NCBI GenBank assembly: GCA_034766995.1
Contig: CM068315.1
Coordinates: forward strand, 50,841,662 to 50,905,661
DNA: 64,000 nucleotides
Direction of reading: 5' to 3'
Source of the DNA: Acanthacorydalis orientalis
Lineage: Eukaryota; Arthropoda; Insecta; Megaloptera; Corydalidae
Below are positions 12,862 through 25,785 of this stretch, one piece after another. How positions within the stretch are numbered: position 1 is the first letter of the stretch; every line of letters begins with the position of its first letter. The translations under genes were made by a program, and so were the position numbers. The notes below the pieces were generated by a model, which was not told the DNA's origin, did no database searches, and saw nothing but the letters and a program-made list of their open reading frames with translations.

Positions 12862-12890
<29 letters not shown>
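12860..12890. repeat. (TA)n microsatellite, right flank of a MITE
   Basis: About 15 TA units start at the right terminus of the preceding element. Confidence 0.9.
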
Positions 12891-12892
<2 letters not shown>

Positions 12893-13915
12893 CATACTTT
12901 TCATTAAACATTTTTAACACAGTTTTAAAATAAAGGACACATACAAAAGTAGATCTAGCATAGGTTTTAGAATCTGTATTTTAACTGTAGTGGTTTGTCG
13001 TGATATAATTATATTTTTTATATTTAGAGCCTGTATATCTCTTCCAGTTGATAAACACGGATTATTTTATTAATTTCTTTTATTATTAACTAAATCTAAA
13101 TGAAAATACTTCCAACGTGTGACGTTGTACATTTTTTTCATGAAGAATAATATTTGATGATTTATTTTCTAGAAAAATTTCTCATTAAATTTGATTTTAA
13201 TGTTATTCAACGCTCTTCAAACAATATTATTTAATATAATTTTGTTTATCAATTATCCAGAAAATACATTTCCATAAATGTCAAATAAAAAAAATAATAT
13301 AAACTAAAAATGGTCAGAACATTTTATAATATATGACAAATTAGGGAAGATTGCCATATATTATATATAATATGGTAGTTAACATCTCGTATTCTTTATA
13401 TTAACAACATTTTAAAATTATATTTATCCTTTCATGATGAATAATGATTGATAAATAATGATTGAACATTTATTCAAATCAAAACAACGAAATATAATAG
13501 AAATACAATTTAGAAAAATTTTGTTTGTTCTTCAATAACAATTTACACGTATTTTAATTATTGAAAAATAAAATTTATAATGAGTATATAACAATAAAAT
13601 GCAAAAGTTCAACGAAAAATCAATTTAATTAACATTCACACACGTATCAGAGTGAACTGCAAACTAAATTAAAAAAAATTACACTAAGTATTTATGAAAC
13701 TAACTGAATATTTTTATATATTGAAAAGATAAAAAACTTGCGAAAATAATTTTAAATCTGATCAAGTGTATAAATGAAGTAATAAAAAATTGTCAATTAC
13801 ATAATAAGATTTTAAGAAATTATTAATTATCTTCTTATTTATCATATATTTGATTGAGATTGCATACCTACATACATATATATTATGAGACACACATGCA
13901 CAGACACCCACTCGT

Positions 13916-13917
<2 letters not shown>

Positions 13918-13961
<44 letters not shown>
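13918..13961. repeat. Compound (CA)n(TA)n microsatellite
   Basis: About seven CA units followed by TA units. Confidence 0.9.
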
Positions 13962-13962
<1 letters not shown>

Positions 13963-14274
13963 GTTCATTAATTTGAAATCAAATTAATATTGTGATAATA
14001 AAAAAAATATTATTCCAATATTATTTGTGTTTCTACATGCAGATTTCTCTTTATGAGATGTTTCTCAAATCTGACGTTATATTTTATTTATGTTTGTTGA
14101 ATAAAAAAAAAAAACATACAATGAGATTTTAAAGCAACATCAAAATCCTCTTATTCAGTAAATACAGTAATATTTCAGCGCATCTTGAGACTCGGGTAAA
14201 CCTTGACATTTCTACCATATATGTAGTAAGTAATGTCTGTTAAACCAAAACCAAATACAACATAAATGCAACAT

Positions 14275-14600
14275 CACAAACAAGCATCAACAACAAGAAC
14301 TTGCACATTGAGTCCGTTAGCGGTTGATGTTTGTGTATAATTCTGAAATCTACACCATCCGGTTGCGCTTTCCGTCAGCTCAGCTAACACCGACAATTTT
14401 ATGCGTGTATTCCTATGAATGTGTGTGTAAGTGTTTGAACGTATTCTTGTGTTAGTATTGTATAATACTATGTACATCTCTGAACACCACCTTCCAACGT
14501 AATTCCACAGCCAATCCATCAAGACGAGACCGGGATAACAGAAGCTTCTATTTTATGTACATGCTATGAGCTTCGCCGGTTCGTTTCTTCTTCTCGCACA
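14275..14600. other. GC-richer island, function unknown
   Basis: About 300 bp of non-repetitive, mixed-composition sequence, for example CATCCGGTTGCGCTTTCCGTCAGC and CGAGACCGGGATAACAG in pieces. An 82-codon minus-strand frame crosses it but resembles no family I know and has no splice-supported boundaries. It is a candidate intronic regulatory element. Confidence 0.3.
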
Positions 14601-15349
14601 ACCGATCGCTACCATCAGACTATCACTGAATTCTGTACATTAAACATATTTTAATATGTATACTGGATTTGTGTGCAGTACAGTTCAATAGCACACAACG
14701 TGAGTCTCTTCTGTAATTACGTTGTTTTAAAATGATTAATTTTTAAATCTTATTTTCGGCTTATTTATCAAAGATGGTAGAAATATACATGATGTTCGTA
14801 TTTTTTTGAATGTTATATGGATTAGAATGAATAATGAGTTGTTCGTAACAATTCAATATGGTTTATAAGGTGTACATGTTTTAATAGGATTCAAATTTAT
14901 TAAGATTAAGTACGGAAAGTAAATTGGTTTTTATATTAGATTTTATTTGAAGACACTCATTTAAAATTTAAATAAAATATTTTTTTAAAATTTAGACCTT
15001 ATGAAAAAAATTTCACTTTCATTTAATATATACATAAAAATTTAACATATTTTTGCTATTAATTTATTTTTTTAATTGAAAATACTTATTTGATAGGTAA
15101 ATAAATGGCAATATTATTATTTGAGATAAATAATTACATTAAAGTATATTATGATTAAATAAGAGCAAAAAGAAGGAAAGAAAATAAATGTACTTAAAGC
15201 TGAAAATGTCTAAATTATCAATCTTATGATGGACGATTACTTAAACAAAGAGTTTTATATTATGAACTATATTGTATATGTGTAATATCTAATTATATTA
15301 TTTAATAAACTCTACATTCATAAACAATATTGTATTTTTTTCTAGTGGT

Positions 15350-15480
15350 CTTCATCTTCTTGGATCAGCTAAGTATCTGTTCCCTACTACTAGTGTCAAA
15401 TTGTACATGTGTATGTGTAGTTGCAGCTGCAGTGCCAAGGCAACGAGTCGTTGCTTAGTTACACAAACAAGTGTATCTTT
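15350..15480. other. GC-richer island with PvuII-type palindrome
   Basis: Non-repetitive sequence including TTGCAGCTGCAG (an E-box CAGCTG) and CCAAGGCAACGAG. No coding frame. It could be regulatory, with E-boxes bound by bHLH proteins, but one site means little. Confidence 0.2.
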
Positions 15481-16723
15481 TGTTAATAATAAATAAACAG
15501 TATTAGTTTTAGTCTGTCACTTAGCATTTTTATTTTGAGTTCTGGAATACATTTACACAATAAGAATATTTTACCCATACCTTTTAATAAAACAACTAAT
15601 TTTTACCTAAAGTTAGCACGTGTTGAAACTATTATTGAAGAACAAACACTTAATTGAGACAAAAGGACGAAGATCATCAGGACAACGTATAGAAGCGACT
15701 TTAAGTATGAAAACATACAATTATAATGTTTTATTATATTTGATTAAAAATAGCAGGCTTAATAATCTTCAGTATTAATTATATTGTAAAAAATAAGATA
15801 AATATTTGTAAAATTTCATAGTTTTGTTTAGTAACCAACTGTTCTGATCTTATGATTAGTATTACATATAATTATGAATACATTTTTTTAAATATTTATT
15901 AATATTTGATAAATTTTATGTTAAAAATCTGCAATTTACATTAAAATTTAAGAAAGTGAATGAAGATTTAAAATATGAGAAGAGAGATATTAAGAGTTAA
16001 TCAAAAATAATGAAATCAGTAAAAATATATTCATTATTTACTTAAAAAAATAGATGTGAATATATGTCTTATTTTATATAGATTTTTATGGAAAATAAAT
16101 GTGTTTATTATAGATTAAAATATAAAGAACATATGATAAAAATTATTCAGCAATAAACGGTTCAAATTTCGGCATCAAAACATAATAAAATAACACAAAA
16201 AAGAATTTATTATCGAAAGTAAATCTATTTTAATATTCAACTACGTTGACAATAAATTATAAAAAAAAAACACAAATGTTTTCAATTACCAAAAGTATTT
16301 AAATTCGTATCAAACAATGTAATCAAGAAATGTTCAAATTTAAATACCGTGCTGTTATAAAAATTGCGTCGGAATTACACGTATTAAATAAAAAGAGTAC
16401 ACATACACACATACAAAACGGAACACTTTCATTGAAAACAAACAATACGAAATAATAATTCACCGTTATTAATTTGTAACCTAAATAAAAGCGACTGTAT
16501 ACCGTATTGAATCACTGATTACAAATCATTATTTACCGATTTAACCTACGCCTCAACCGCGAGAGTATATTTTGCGTAGTACGAAACAAATTCTTGAATT
16601 CTAACAATCGGGCAAATATTTACAATAGCGAAATTCGGTTACCAAAAAAGCAAACTGGTTCATCGAAAATGTCTGCATTTTGTTTTCAATTACATTATTT
16701 TTAGCATTTTACAGTTATCGGTA

Positions 16724-16729
<6 letters not shown>

Positions 16730-16781
<52 letters not shown>
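16730..16781. repeat. (TA)n microsatellite
   Basis: About 26 TA units after GGTAATCGATA. Confidence 0.95.
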
Positions 16782-16785
<4 letters not shown>

Positions 16786-17078
16786 TCATATTCTATACAG
16801 TGACTGTTTTCTATTTCGATTTTATATTCGAATTTACATTCATGATTTAATATTTGAGAATATACAAGGTAATATTCTTCAATTACAATATAAAATGTAG
16901 AAAGATGTATAAACAACACTGTGAACCAAAAATTATGTACATTTAAATATTGAATAATTTTTTGTTATTTGTAAGGTATTAAATTTAATTTAATTTTATA
17001 AACAATTTATTAATTATATTTTAGATTAATTAACAACAGTAATAGATTGTTTTAATGGCGACTAGAATACTTGCGTTT

Positions 17079-17134
17079 TATAAAACATAAGTTTTTATTA
17101 AATATATTGATTTAATAAAAACTTATGTTTTATA
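17079..17134. repeat. Perfect 25-bp inverted repeat with 6-bp loop
   Basis: The left arm (17079-17103, TATAAAACATAAGTTTTTAT then TAAAT) is the exact reverse complement of the right arm (17110-17134). The loop is ATATTG. It would form a stable hairpin in RNA or a cruciform in DNA. The arms are not simple repeats, so a recent foldback duplication or a very small MITE is likely. Confidence 0.95.
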
Positions 17135-17579
17135 GGCACTGATTATAAATTGGGTAGTTTACACAATTAGTTATTAATATACATTTTTAATGAGTTTAAT
17201 ATGTAACAAATATTTATACTAAATACATGGGTAGTTTAATGGGCACATTAAGTAGTATATAAGCCAATTCTTGCATATTACTCGTACTTCTCAACAGATT
17301 TTGGATGCAATCAATTAACATGTGTATTACTCGTATAAAATAAATGGAAGATATATCAAAAATCAGGCGGTACACTACATCTTTGAAGCGGTTAAAGAAA
17401 ATATATGGACATTAATTTCAACAACTACCGGAATTAGTTGTACATTTTTTTATTAACAGTTGGAGAAAAATAAATAGGAATACCATTCAACTTTACTTTT
17501 CTCACTGTAATTTTAAGTATTTAGGACTTTAAAGCACTTAAGGGTTTGCTTTTAGGCCTATATATGACCGATAGTGAAA

Positions 17580-17850
17580 ATGTACAAGATATTTGGAAGG
17601 ATAGCATCTCAGAAACTACAAAAAGTTTGTACGTATTGAGAATATTCTTTGATTTTATATTGAAAATAAAGATAGTGTGAACGCATTCGATGAATACATT
17701 TCAGAAATACACTAGAAAACTATGAAGGCGATGAGGTCGATATATCTCAGTTTTTGCGAATAACTAACTAAAATGCAAGGAAATTTATTGCTCGGTTACG
17801 ATACTACTTCTTTCGAGAACGTATGGTAATATGCATTTGATACTTCTATA
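17580..17850. other. Non-repetitive sequence, unrecognised
   Basis: Longer stretches here have mixed codon-like composition (for example GACCGATAGTGAAAATGTACAAG and GAAGGCGATGAGGTCGATAT in pieces) but the frames are broken by stops. It may be a decayed transposon ORF. I could not match it to a family. Confidence 0.25.
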
Positions 17851-18053
17851 TTGATTTTTTTCAGTTGCAGTCAATCAAGATTATATGATAGAGTACACTG
17901 GATAAATTTCTTCGTCACTGTTGACAGATGCGTATTTGATATATACGGACATTACATGAAAATTGAGTTTAATTTAAATATTTTTTCTGAATTAAATTAT
18001 TTCTTCCAAATTCAAAATTCCACTCTAAATCAAAAGTATTTTGTTATCCAAAG

Positions 18054-18086
<33 letters not shown>
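18054..18086. repeat. Compound (CT)n(TA)n microsatellite
   Basis: CT units followed by TA units, ending at the GGGTTGTTTGATAAG start of the mariner copy. Confidence 0.9.
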
Positions 18087-18087
<1 letters not shown>

Positions 18088-18610
18088 GGTTGTTTGATAA
18101 GTTTTATTGATAGGCGCCAACATTCATTTGGTAAAATTACGACTATCAAGTGTCACTTTTCAAACTAGTATAAGCGAAATTTCAGCTATCAGGTGATGCA
18201 TTGCTCATGTGGAAAAAGTTGTGGAAAAAATGTGGAAACATGGACCCATCACTACACACCTGAGTCGAAGCAGCAGTCAAAGCAGTGGACAACGTCCGGT
18301 GAAAATGCGCCGAAGAAGATGAAGATCGTTTTGTATGCTGGAAAGGTGATGGCCATTATTTTTTGTGATTCCCGAGGACTTATCGACTAGATCGACTACT
18401 TAAAGAAGGGAAGAAATGATACCAGGAGCCTATTTTTGGAACGTTTGAAAGAAGTTCTCAAACAAAAACGGTCAAAAGTGGCGCACAAAAAGTGCTCTTT
18501 CACCAGGACAAACTGCCTCACAAATTGACCGTTGCAATTGTAAAATTGTACAAATTAGGCGTTGAATTGATTCCTCATCCGACCTTGATATATTTACAAA
18601 TGATATATTT
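18087..18610 (+). pseudogene. Internally deleted mariner transposase pseudogene
   Basis: The left end GGGTTGTTTGATAAGTTT resembles a mariner terminal repeat next to a TA. After about 110 bp a plus-strand frame carries ETWTHHYTPESKQQSKQW, APKKMK, AGKVMA and CDSRGLID, which includes the first catalytic Asp of the mariner D,D,34D triad. After a TAG at 18388 it continues in the same frame with IDYLKKG and LERLKEVLKQKR. It then shifts frame near 18480 to VLFHQDKLPHK (second Asp), LYKLGVELIPHP and PDL, where it breaks into TA-rich DNA. The N-terminal DNA-binding domain, the third Asp region and the right terminus are missing. Premature stop, frameshift and deletions make it dead. Confidence 0.9.
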
Positions 18611-19390
18611 ACTCATATATATATATATATAACAAAGTTATATTTATATGAAAAAAAAGTATGATTTAAATATACAAAAAAAAAATAATCAGAACAGATA
18701 GAACCAAACATTTATGAAATAGTTCAAGTTTTTTCTTATAAGATGTAAAAATGATATTAAATCGCTTTTTGTTACAATTTTTATAAAAAATATAAGGAGA
18801 ACTGTCTTGATACACAAATATTTTTATACACAAGAATTTTAATAAACTTTACCTTATAGATTATATATATAAGTATATATATAAGCACGTAAAAAACTAT
18901 TCAATTATGGAGCTGTATAAAAAAATAATGAAAATATGAACAACATTATTGCAAGAATATTTTGAAGTAGATATAAAATATCAAACCCCAAACCACGCTT
19001 CATCGACGATATAAATCTGGTCACGCAACCTTTTCGTCGTGAAAATGCAAAATGAATTCAAGAATAAGGTATAGCTTCGCAAGAGTCAGCTCTGAGTTTT
19101 CTTTTTTTTTTAAGAGAATAAAGATAAGGGAAAGAATACAAAGTTTACATTAACTGTGCATTAACTGACATTTCAATTAAATCATAATAAATTGGTCCAT
19201 TCTATCCAGGAACTCGTAACATTTACCAAATGTAAGTAATTTATCACTCGAAAAGGATCTTTTCTCAATTGTAACAAGATAAGTGAATCACAAATGAAAA
19301 AAAGTTAATCAAGCAGCTTTAAAAAACAAACGTAGTGGCTGGCTGCTCAATAATGTTGAAAATTTGAAATTCCGTTCGAGTTATTAACTT

Positions 19391-19391
<1 letters not shown>

Positions 19392-19448
<57 letters not shown>

Positions 19449-19449
19449 T
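19392..19449. repeat. Compound (CATA)n(TA)n microsatellite
   Basis: CATA units, a long TA run, then a TG-rich tail (GTGTGTGTTTGTGTG) to about 19470. Confidence 0.9.
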
Positions 19450-19957
19450 AAATGTGTGTGTTTGTGTGTGTTTTCTCAGCTTCCCAGAGTGATATAATAC
19501 ATTTAATATTTAAATGTACATTTTAGAAAAATCTAAATGTAAATATTTATTTTAATATAACCGTTGAATTAAATTAACATAAACTAATATTAAAAAAAAA
19601 TTAATTAAATTGTGACATTAAATATTTCTATAAGTTTCGATTAGAAACAATTTTGAATTATATAGGTTCGTATTTGAATTTAAAAATGAATTGTTTAAAA
19701 CAAGTAATGAAATTAAAGTAAATTAGTAACATTTCTATAAAAAAATATAAGATATTATATTGAACATAATTTATTTTTAAAGCAGTGCAAATAAATATAT
19801 TAAAATTAATTTACTCTAATTGGAATAAAGATATTTATTACACTGATCAAGTTAATATCAATGAGATTTTATGTTATGAATTTGAATTTAAAACTCAACA
19901 AAGCTATTTCTTAATGTTTAAGTATATATATTAAAAAGAGACGATGTATTAATTCAC

Positions 19958-19962
19958 ATACA

Positions 19963-20011
<49 letters not shown>
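19958..20011. repeat. (TA)n microsatellite with TGTA interruptions
   Basis: TA array bounded by ATGTATATA motifs at both ends. Confidence 0.9.
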
Positions 20012-20012
<1 letters not shown>

Positions 20013-20167
20013 ATCTCTCAAAATGTAAGTACACTTTACAACATGCTAACTTTATAGTAAAATTAATAATAATGAAATGATAACAAAAGTAATTTAATTA
20101 CATATGATGTTTTAGTGATGTACCTTGAACTTTATTATTTATCAAATAACTTATTTCTCTTCTTTTA

Positions 20168-20170
<3 letters not shown>

Positions 20171-20218
<48 letters not shown>
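20171..20218. repeat. (TA)n microsatellite
   Basis: About 23 TA units, only 160 bp after the preceding array. Confidence 0.95.
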
Positions 20219-20879
20219 TTTCACATATAAAGTTACGGTAATATTTTAAATGGAAATATTTTCTAAAACAGTGAAGTATTGAAAAGAACGATACTGATGT
20301 TAATTTTCGATATACAATGTAAAAAGATATGTTAAATAATGCTAAGAAATATTAATCCGAGTTATTCATATCAAATTAATTGTGAATTTTTTGGACTAAA
20401 AAAATAGATTGTTAATGAATAACACATCCATTTCAAAATACTATTATTTACATAAACCTGCCATAAATTATAACAGGAAAGACAGAATTCAGAGAACTGT
20501 ACTAGTCATTCAAGCTTTATTCAAAACTGTGTTTTATGGTAATCTTATTGACTGATTTTAGATAATATAAGATGCTTTAGATAGAAATAGAATGTCGTAG
20601 TGAGTGCTAATAATGTGTTGTTTTCTCACTTTAACGCCGTTATTTTGTATAATCTTGTAATGTATCTATTCAGAAAATTTGAATGATGGCGTGTGTCCCG
20701 TAGACCTGCTCTGAGTGTAAATAATATTCTCTCCGATGATATTATTCACATTTCAAATGAAAATCTGCTATACCATGTATGCCATTCGAATTATTTATAA
20801 ATCATTCAAATCGTATGAAAAACAGAGATTTGCAGAATATAAAATATATGATAAAGTGTTTACGTCCGTTGAACTTTAC

Positions 20880-20923
20880 GCATACATACACACACACACA
20901 TATATATATACATACATACATTT

Positions 20924-20954
<31 letters not shown>

Positions 20955-20959
20955 ATATA
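20880..20959. repeat. Compound (CA)n/(CATA)n/(TA)n microsatellite
   Basis: CA, TA, CATA and TA blocks in succession. Two overlapping 74-codon frames here are translations of the repeat. Confidence 0.9.
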
Positions 20960-21327
20960 GTTATATTTTGTTTTCTGTTGCATACTTTTATACACAATAC
21001 TAAACTTTGCAAAGATGTGCATTTTAAAAACGTTCACAAATGAATGCTTGATTATTTATTTCCTATGAATTATTATAATAAAATAAAATGTTATTTTCTT
21101 TTCCTAAAATTTAAATTGTTTTCAAAAATCATAGTTGTTTATTTTATAAGTCGTATTTTAATACGTTTGTAATTTTATCAATATTTTAAGAACCGAAGAA
21201 AATGAGGTTCAACTGAAAAGATTATAAAATTTTGTATTTAAATTTAAAATTTGTTTTGAATTTTGAAAATTTAAACAAATATTAAAGAATTCTTTGTTAT
21301 TATTTCATAAAACATATCATGTCTCAT

Positions 21328-21387
21328 ATACATACATATATATATATATATATATTTGTTATAATATATATATATATATATATATAT
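21328..21387. repeat. Split (TA)n microsatellite
   Basis: Two TA runs separated by TTTGTTATAA. Confidence 0.9.
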
Positions 21388-22199
21388 TACTTTACATAGA
21401 TATATTTTTCTACAATGTTAAACTTTCAAATCGTATATTTGAATAGAAAAATGCATATTCATTATTTAAAACGAGGAATGTGCTCTTTTACAGCTGTATT
21501 TATTAATTTAAAAAAATATGGTAATTTATTTGTATTGGGGCTAAATAGAGAACGGGAAATAGTTTTTGTTTTGTTATTTTGCCTCATTTTGTAAATTAAT
21601 CATTACAAAATAAGTATAATGCGATACGTTTGCTTTATTTTATGTTATGCATAGTACATATACACACATATGCATTATTACTACCACTTTATTTGTGTAC
21701 ACATTCTTTCAGTACTGTATATTTTACTATCATATTTTTTCATTTTCCTCGTATTACTATTTATAGTTTAGGATAGAAAGAAATTATAGAATTTTTAATT
21801 AAGTATAATGATTTAAAAAATCGTATATATCTATTTTTATATACTTTAGAATTAGATTGATATATTTTGCAAATATAAATATTATTTGTGTAATAAATTC
21901 ATAACATCAGTTGGAAAAATTATGTCTAAGGTAAGGTAATCTTATCAGAATATTTTCTATGTTTTTTATTGAAAGCATTAATAATTTTTAAGTAGTAAGT
22001 ATTCTTTTTCATTGTTTCGATTGAGATTTTATTACAAATTACTATTATTGATCTAATAGATCATTTCATTTAATGTTTACTTTTTAGTAGTCAAAATATG
22101 TTTATTTATGTTTTTAATAACGGTATTGTTTTAAAATAAAAAACAATCTAAATTTACTTTATTAAAAATAAATCATAATTTTAAAGTAATATAATAATA

Positions 22200-22203
<4 letters not shown>

Positions 22204-22254
<51 letters not shown>

Positions 22255-22262
22255 TGTGTGTA
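22204..22262. repeat. (TA)n(TG)n microsatellite
   Basis: About 24 TA units followed by a short GCGTGTGTGTA tail. Confidence 0.9.
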
Positions 22263-22859
22263 TAAAATCAATTATGATTTTGAATATAATTAATTATAGT
22301 AATAGATATTTATATGATAATATAATTATATCTGACACAAACGTAAACTACTTAACAGAATTTTCATTGTGTAATTGAAAATTATATAACCATCGAGAAT
22401 CACTTTCTTGATTAGTAATACAATTAATAATTGATCATTAAGATTGTAATTGAAAATAAGATAACAAAAATAAACGTTATTTAAAAAAAGTATAAATAAA
22501 TGTTTATTTTTATTGTATTGGATTCAATTTCGTTTCAAAGTTTTTTTTTGATAATTGAATGTAGAAAAAATAAGATTAGAAAAGTTCTTTATCTTATTTA
22601 CGATATATTAAAGAATTACCGGGCAAAAAGAATAAAAAGGAAGATATATAATTTTCACGTGTATACTTTGAGAAAAATATTATCACAAAAAAACTATAAA
22701 TTAATTAAAATTGGCACCTTACAATAAATATATTCTTACGTATAATAATACAAACACATCAATATAAATTAGCAACAAAAAAGAAAAAAAAAGTTTCAGA
22801 AAATACTAACCGCTGTATAGAGAAATGCGAGGGTAGGAAATACCGGCAACTTTTCCACT

Positions 22860-23120
22860 CTACTAAATATAAATCAATGTTTTCTGGTCACGTTAGATCC
22901 CTCCGTGACTCGGTACGCGGCAATAACAGACCGTTCTGGTGAGGTGCATGCGGCCGTCGTGCACGAATTGAAAAACGTACACAGCAATATATTAGAAAGT
23001 TTAGCGAACTGTAGGTGTAAAGCGCCCTGAAAAGACGTAGTGCTAAAAGTTGGCGGCAGACTCAACAGACAAATGTTCCGGGTTCGTTTTCTCACCTGGT
23101 TTACGCCGTGTCGACACAAA
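22860..23120. other. GC-richer island, function unknown
   Basis: It contains TCGGTACGCGGCAATAACAG and GCATGCGGCCGTCGTGCACG. An 81-codon minus-strand frame covers it but has no recognisable domain. It is a candidate conserved noncoding element. Confidence 0.3.
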
Positions 23121-23879
23121 ACACTTGCAATTTAACGGAAAGGCTATGTGTTGACTTTTTTAATTGTTTTATTCTCTTTGAAATTCCTCGAATGATTTTA
23201 TACATAATACACATACTCATATAATGATTAACGTTCATACATTTCAATCAAACAGTTCGCATATTCATCAAATATTCATTCAAATAATTCTATTTTTATC
23301 ACTTTTGAATTAAAATATTACTTTAATTTATTACTTTATTAAAGAAATAATCTGTCTACGAGCAATTATTATTTTACAAATTAATAAAAATATTTTTTTT
23401 ACAAGTTACAATAGTTTTAAACAGTCTGAAACAAATTTAATATAAAAATTATTTATTAAATTTGTTGTAAATAATATATGAAAAAGTGGCGCACATAATT
23501 AAAAATAATTAAAAAAATATTAGAAGAAAAATAATTAGCATTTTTATTTCTGAAGAAATTTGTTTGTTTTTATGTAATATTTCTCGAGAGAAATATTTCA
23601 AGAATATAGATTTTATCATAAACTATTTTGGATTACTTTCTTGTTAATAAACTGACGTTTTTTTTAAGCATTAATATTTAATTCCGACTACACTGAATTA
23701 TAAAATGTTAAATTATTTAACATGGAAAAACATTTAATTTGTTCCGTTTACAAATTACAGATAGATAGATTATTGGTCAATAAACATATAATGTCCTTAT
23801 AGACGAGGTCAAAATATATTTATTTAACACTCGCGAATAATGTTCCTAATGCTCCAAATGTTTTGTATATTTTTAACGG

Positions 23880-24060
23880 AGTGTCTATGTAAGCTCGCTT
23901 CTAACGCCTTGCTGTCGGTGAACTTGGCGACTATGGAGACGCCGAAGTGTCGGTTACTGACGGTCTCCAGAGTCACACCAGGGGTGCTGGATAGGTAGTT
24001 TTACCTGACGTCGTCTACCTGCCACCATGACAATATTGTCGTCACAACTCCAAGCGAATA
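23880..24060 (-). other. Exon-like GC island with an open minus-strand frame
   Basis: On the minus strand, from about 24002 down to 23842, a frame of about 50 codons reads NYLSSTPGVTLETVSNRHFG, then VSIVAKFTDSKALEASLHRH, with G/C-rich third positions. It is bounded upstream by a TAA and shows no convincing in-phase acceptor or donor. I do not recognise the peptide. It could be a decayed exon or retrocopy, part of a transposon, or chance in a GC-rich regulatory element. Confidence 0.25.
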
Positions 24061-24109
24061 ATGCGCTTCGTATACTATTTTAAAGGGACTGTTGCATAAC
24101 AACACGTAC

Positions 24110-24308
24110 AGGGTTTTCCAATAAAGACGCAATTTTTTAATTTAAAATAAAATACAGAGTTTGTGATGAAATTTCAAGTTTATGTACTATAAATAATAGT
24201 TAGGAGTATACGATTCATAAATGAAAAATAATATCGTGTAAGTCATAGCCGTGTGCTTTCTTAAAAGTGACAATTCTTTTGTTAATATTTTCAATAACAT
24301 CCGTAATT
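24110..24308 (-). mobile_element. Truncated IS630-like transposon end (same family as 50.77-52.05 kb)
   Basis: AGGGTTTTCCAATAAAGACGCA at 24110 matches the left terminus of the 50771 element (AAGGATTTTCTAATAAGGACGCA). Similarity continues for about 200 bp: AATTT.AAATAAAA, TTTCAAGTTT, CATTCATAAATGAAA, TTTTCAATAACATCC. In the parent this segment is the last part of the transposase, read on the minus strand, plus the 3' UTR. The rest of the element is missing. A TA run and a LINE tail follow. Confidence 0.85.
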
Positions 24309-24347
24309 TTATATATATATATATAAATATAAAATTAATTTTTTATT

Positions 24348-24452
24348 GAAAATCAGTGGAAAAGAAAGGCATTCAATCGTACAAAATGGAAAATCATGAA
24401 ATAGGCTATCATCTAGCAGTGGATTGACAGAGGCTGATGACGATGATGTATA
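24348..24452 (+). mobile_element. LINE 3' end, third copy
   Basis: The plus-strand frame reads ENQWKRKAFNRTKWKIMK, stop, then QWIDRG and a GATGACGATGATG tail leading to TATATA. It aligns in order with the 10535-10706 copy and retains the GATGAT simple tail. Confidence 0.7.
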
Positions 24453-24659
24453 TATAATATCGATATAAAACATCTGATAAGAGTTATCATAAAATAAGTA
24501 AACAGAAAAAACTGTTTCAAACTGTATTATATGGTTGAAACGAATGCCTTGTAGTCTGTTAAATGGACTAACTGAATATTAAAACAATTTGAAAATCTAA
24601 TCTAATGGAATAATAAGTGCCGAATAGAACTATACTATAGATAATTTGTTTTTAAGATT

Positions 24660-25020
24660 GTTTTATACGTCCGCCTCTTAAAACGCTTTGTTAAAAGTTG
24701 TGGCGTCGTTGAGCGTTATTCAGAAGTAAGATGTATGTGATTTAATCAACAGGGCGAGCTAAAGGTGGCGCCAGCAGCTAGCGTTGCTATCACCCTTTTC
24801 TCTACCCGTTTACGAACGACGCAAGAACCGGAAGTAGATGGAGATGGGTGTTGGCCTAGCGACGGACGACGTGAATTTAACTGAAAATCTCATAACCATT
24901 TCGTGCCACAGAATTCCAACACGTTTCTCCGACAGACTTTTGTTGGACGCACATAGCTCTGATACTCTTGGCTACGTTGTTATTCCAGCATGAGAGCTAC
25001 TTGTGAATTTTATCACGTAA
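24660..25020. other. GC-richer island, function unknown
   Basis: The largest mixed-composition patch in the intron, about 350 bp. It contains GGTGGCGCCAGCAGCTAGCG, CGACGCAAGAACCGGAAGTAG (an ETS-like CCGGAAGT core) and CGACGGACGACGTG. Frames are interrupted. It is a candidate enhancer or alternative promoter; I see no TATA or initiator motif that decides this. Confidence 0.35.
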
Positions 25021-25784
25021 GAGATCGCAAGATTTAAGATTTTGGAGATTTTAATGTTAATCGCGGTGCTTTCTGTATTTCACGTCGGTTTCAGCATACA
25101 GATTGTAAAATAAGACGTATATTTCAGCCAGAGAATTGGCTCAAGATTGCTGTAAAATGAATTTAAATTTATATGTATTTGTGTTGATTGTGCTCATGTC
25201 GAATCAGTAAACAAATTTACATTGAATCATGAGATTTTTGCGTGTTATATTACCTGATTATTTATTCATAGCTCGTTTGAGTTCAAGGCTAGGATCCTCT
25301 AGTGAAGATATGAACGAAGCTGCGCTATTTTTTTTAATAAAGCTGAAGGCTGCTTTCAGCTGTGCCACGCTTTTTTATTTCAATTGACCTTGCTTTAACA
25401 GTTGTATATGCAGAATTTCTCATTCGTATCCGTGTTTACATTTGACACACACACACACACGCACTGATATGGATGTGTGTGGGAGAGATTATTAACTTTT
25501 ATAATAGTGTTAATTAAAATCACAAAAATGTTTGGATTCAGTAATAATTTCAATCTATTGATTTTTTTTTTTGAATTTCTTGCATCTTATAAATGTTTAT
25601 TTTTTAAATGGATTTAAAAAATCAATGAACTGATTTCAGAAATATGAATTTAAAGGTGTTCCAATCTATAAATACTTTTGCATACTATTTTTATTAGTTG
25701 TGTTCAAATTTTGAATATTACATACCAAAGCTGTTTTTTGTTATACAAAATAATTTTTAGTTTTCTATAATTTCAATGATAATT

Positions 25785-25785
<1 letters not shown>

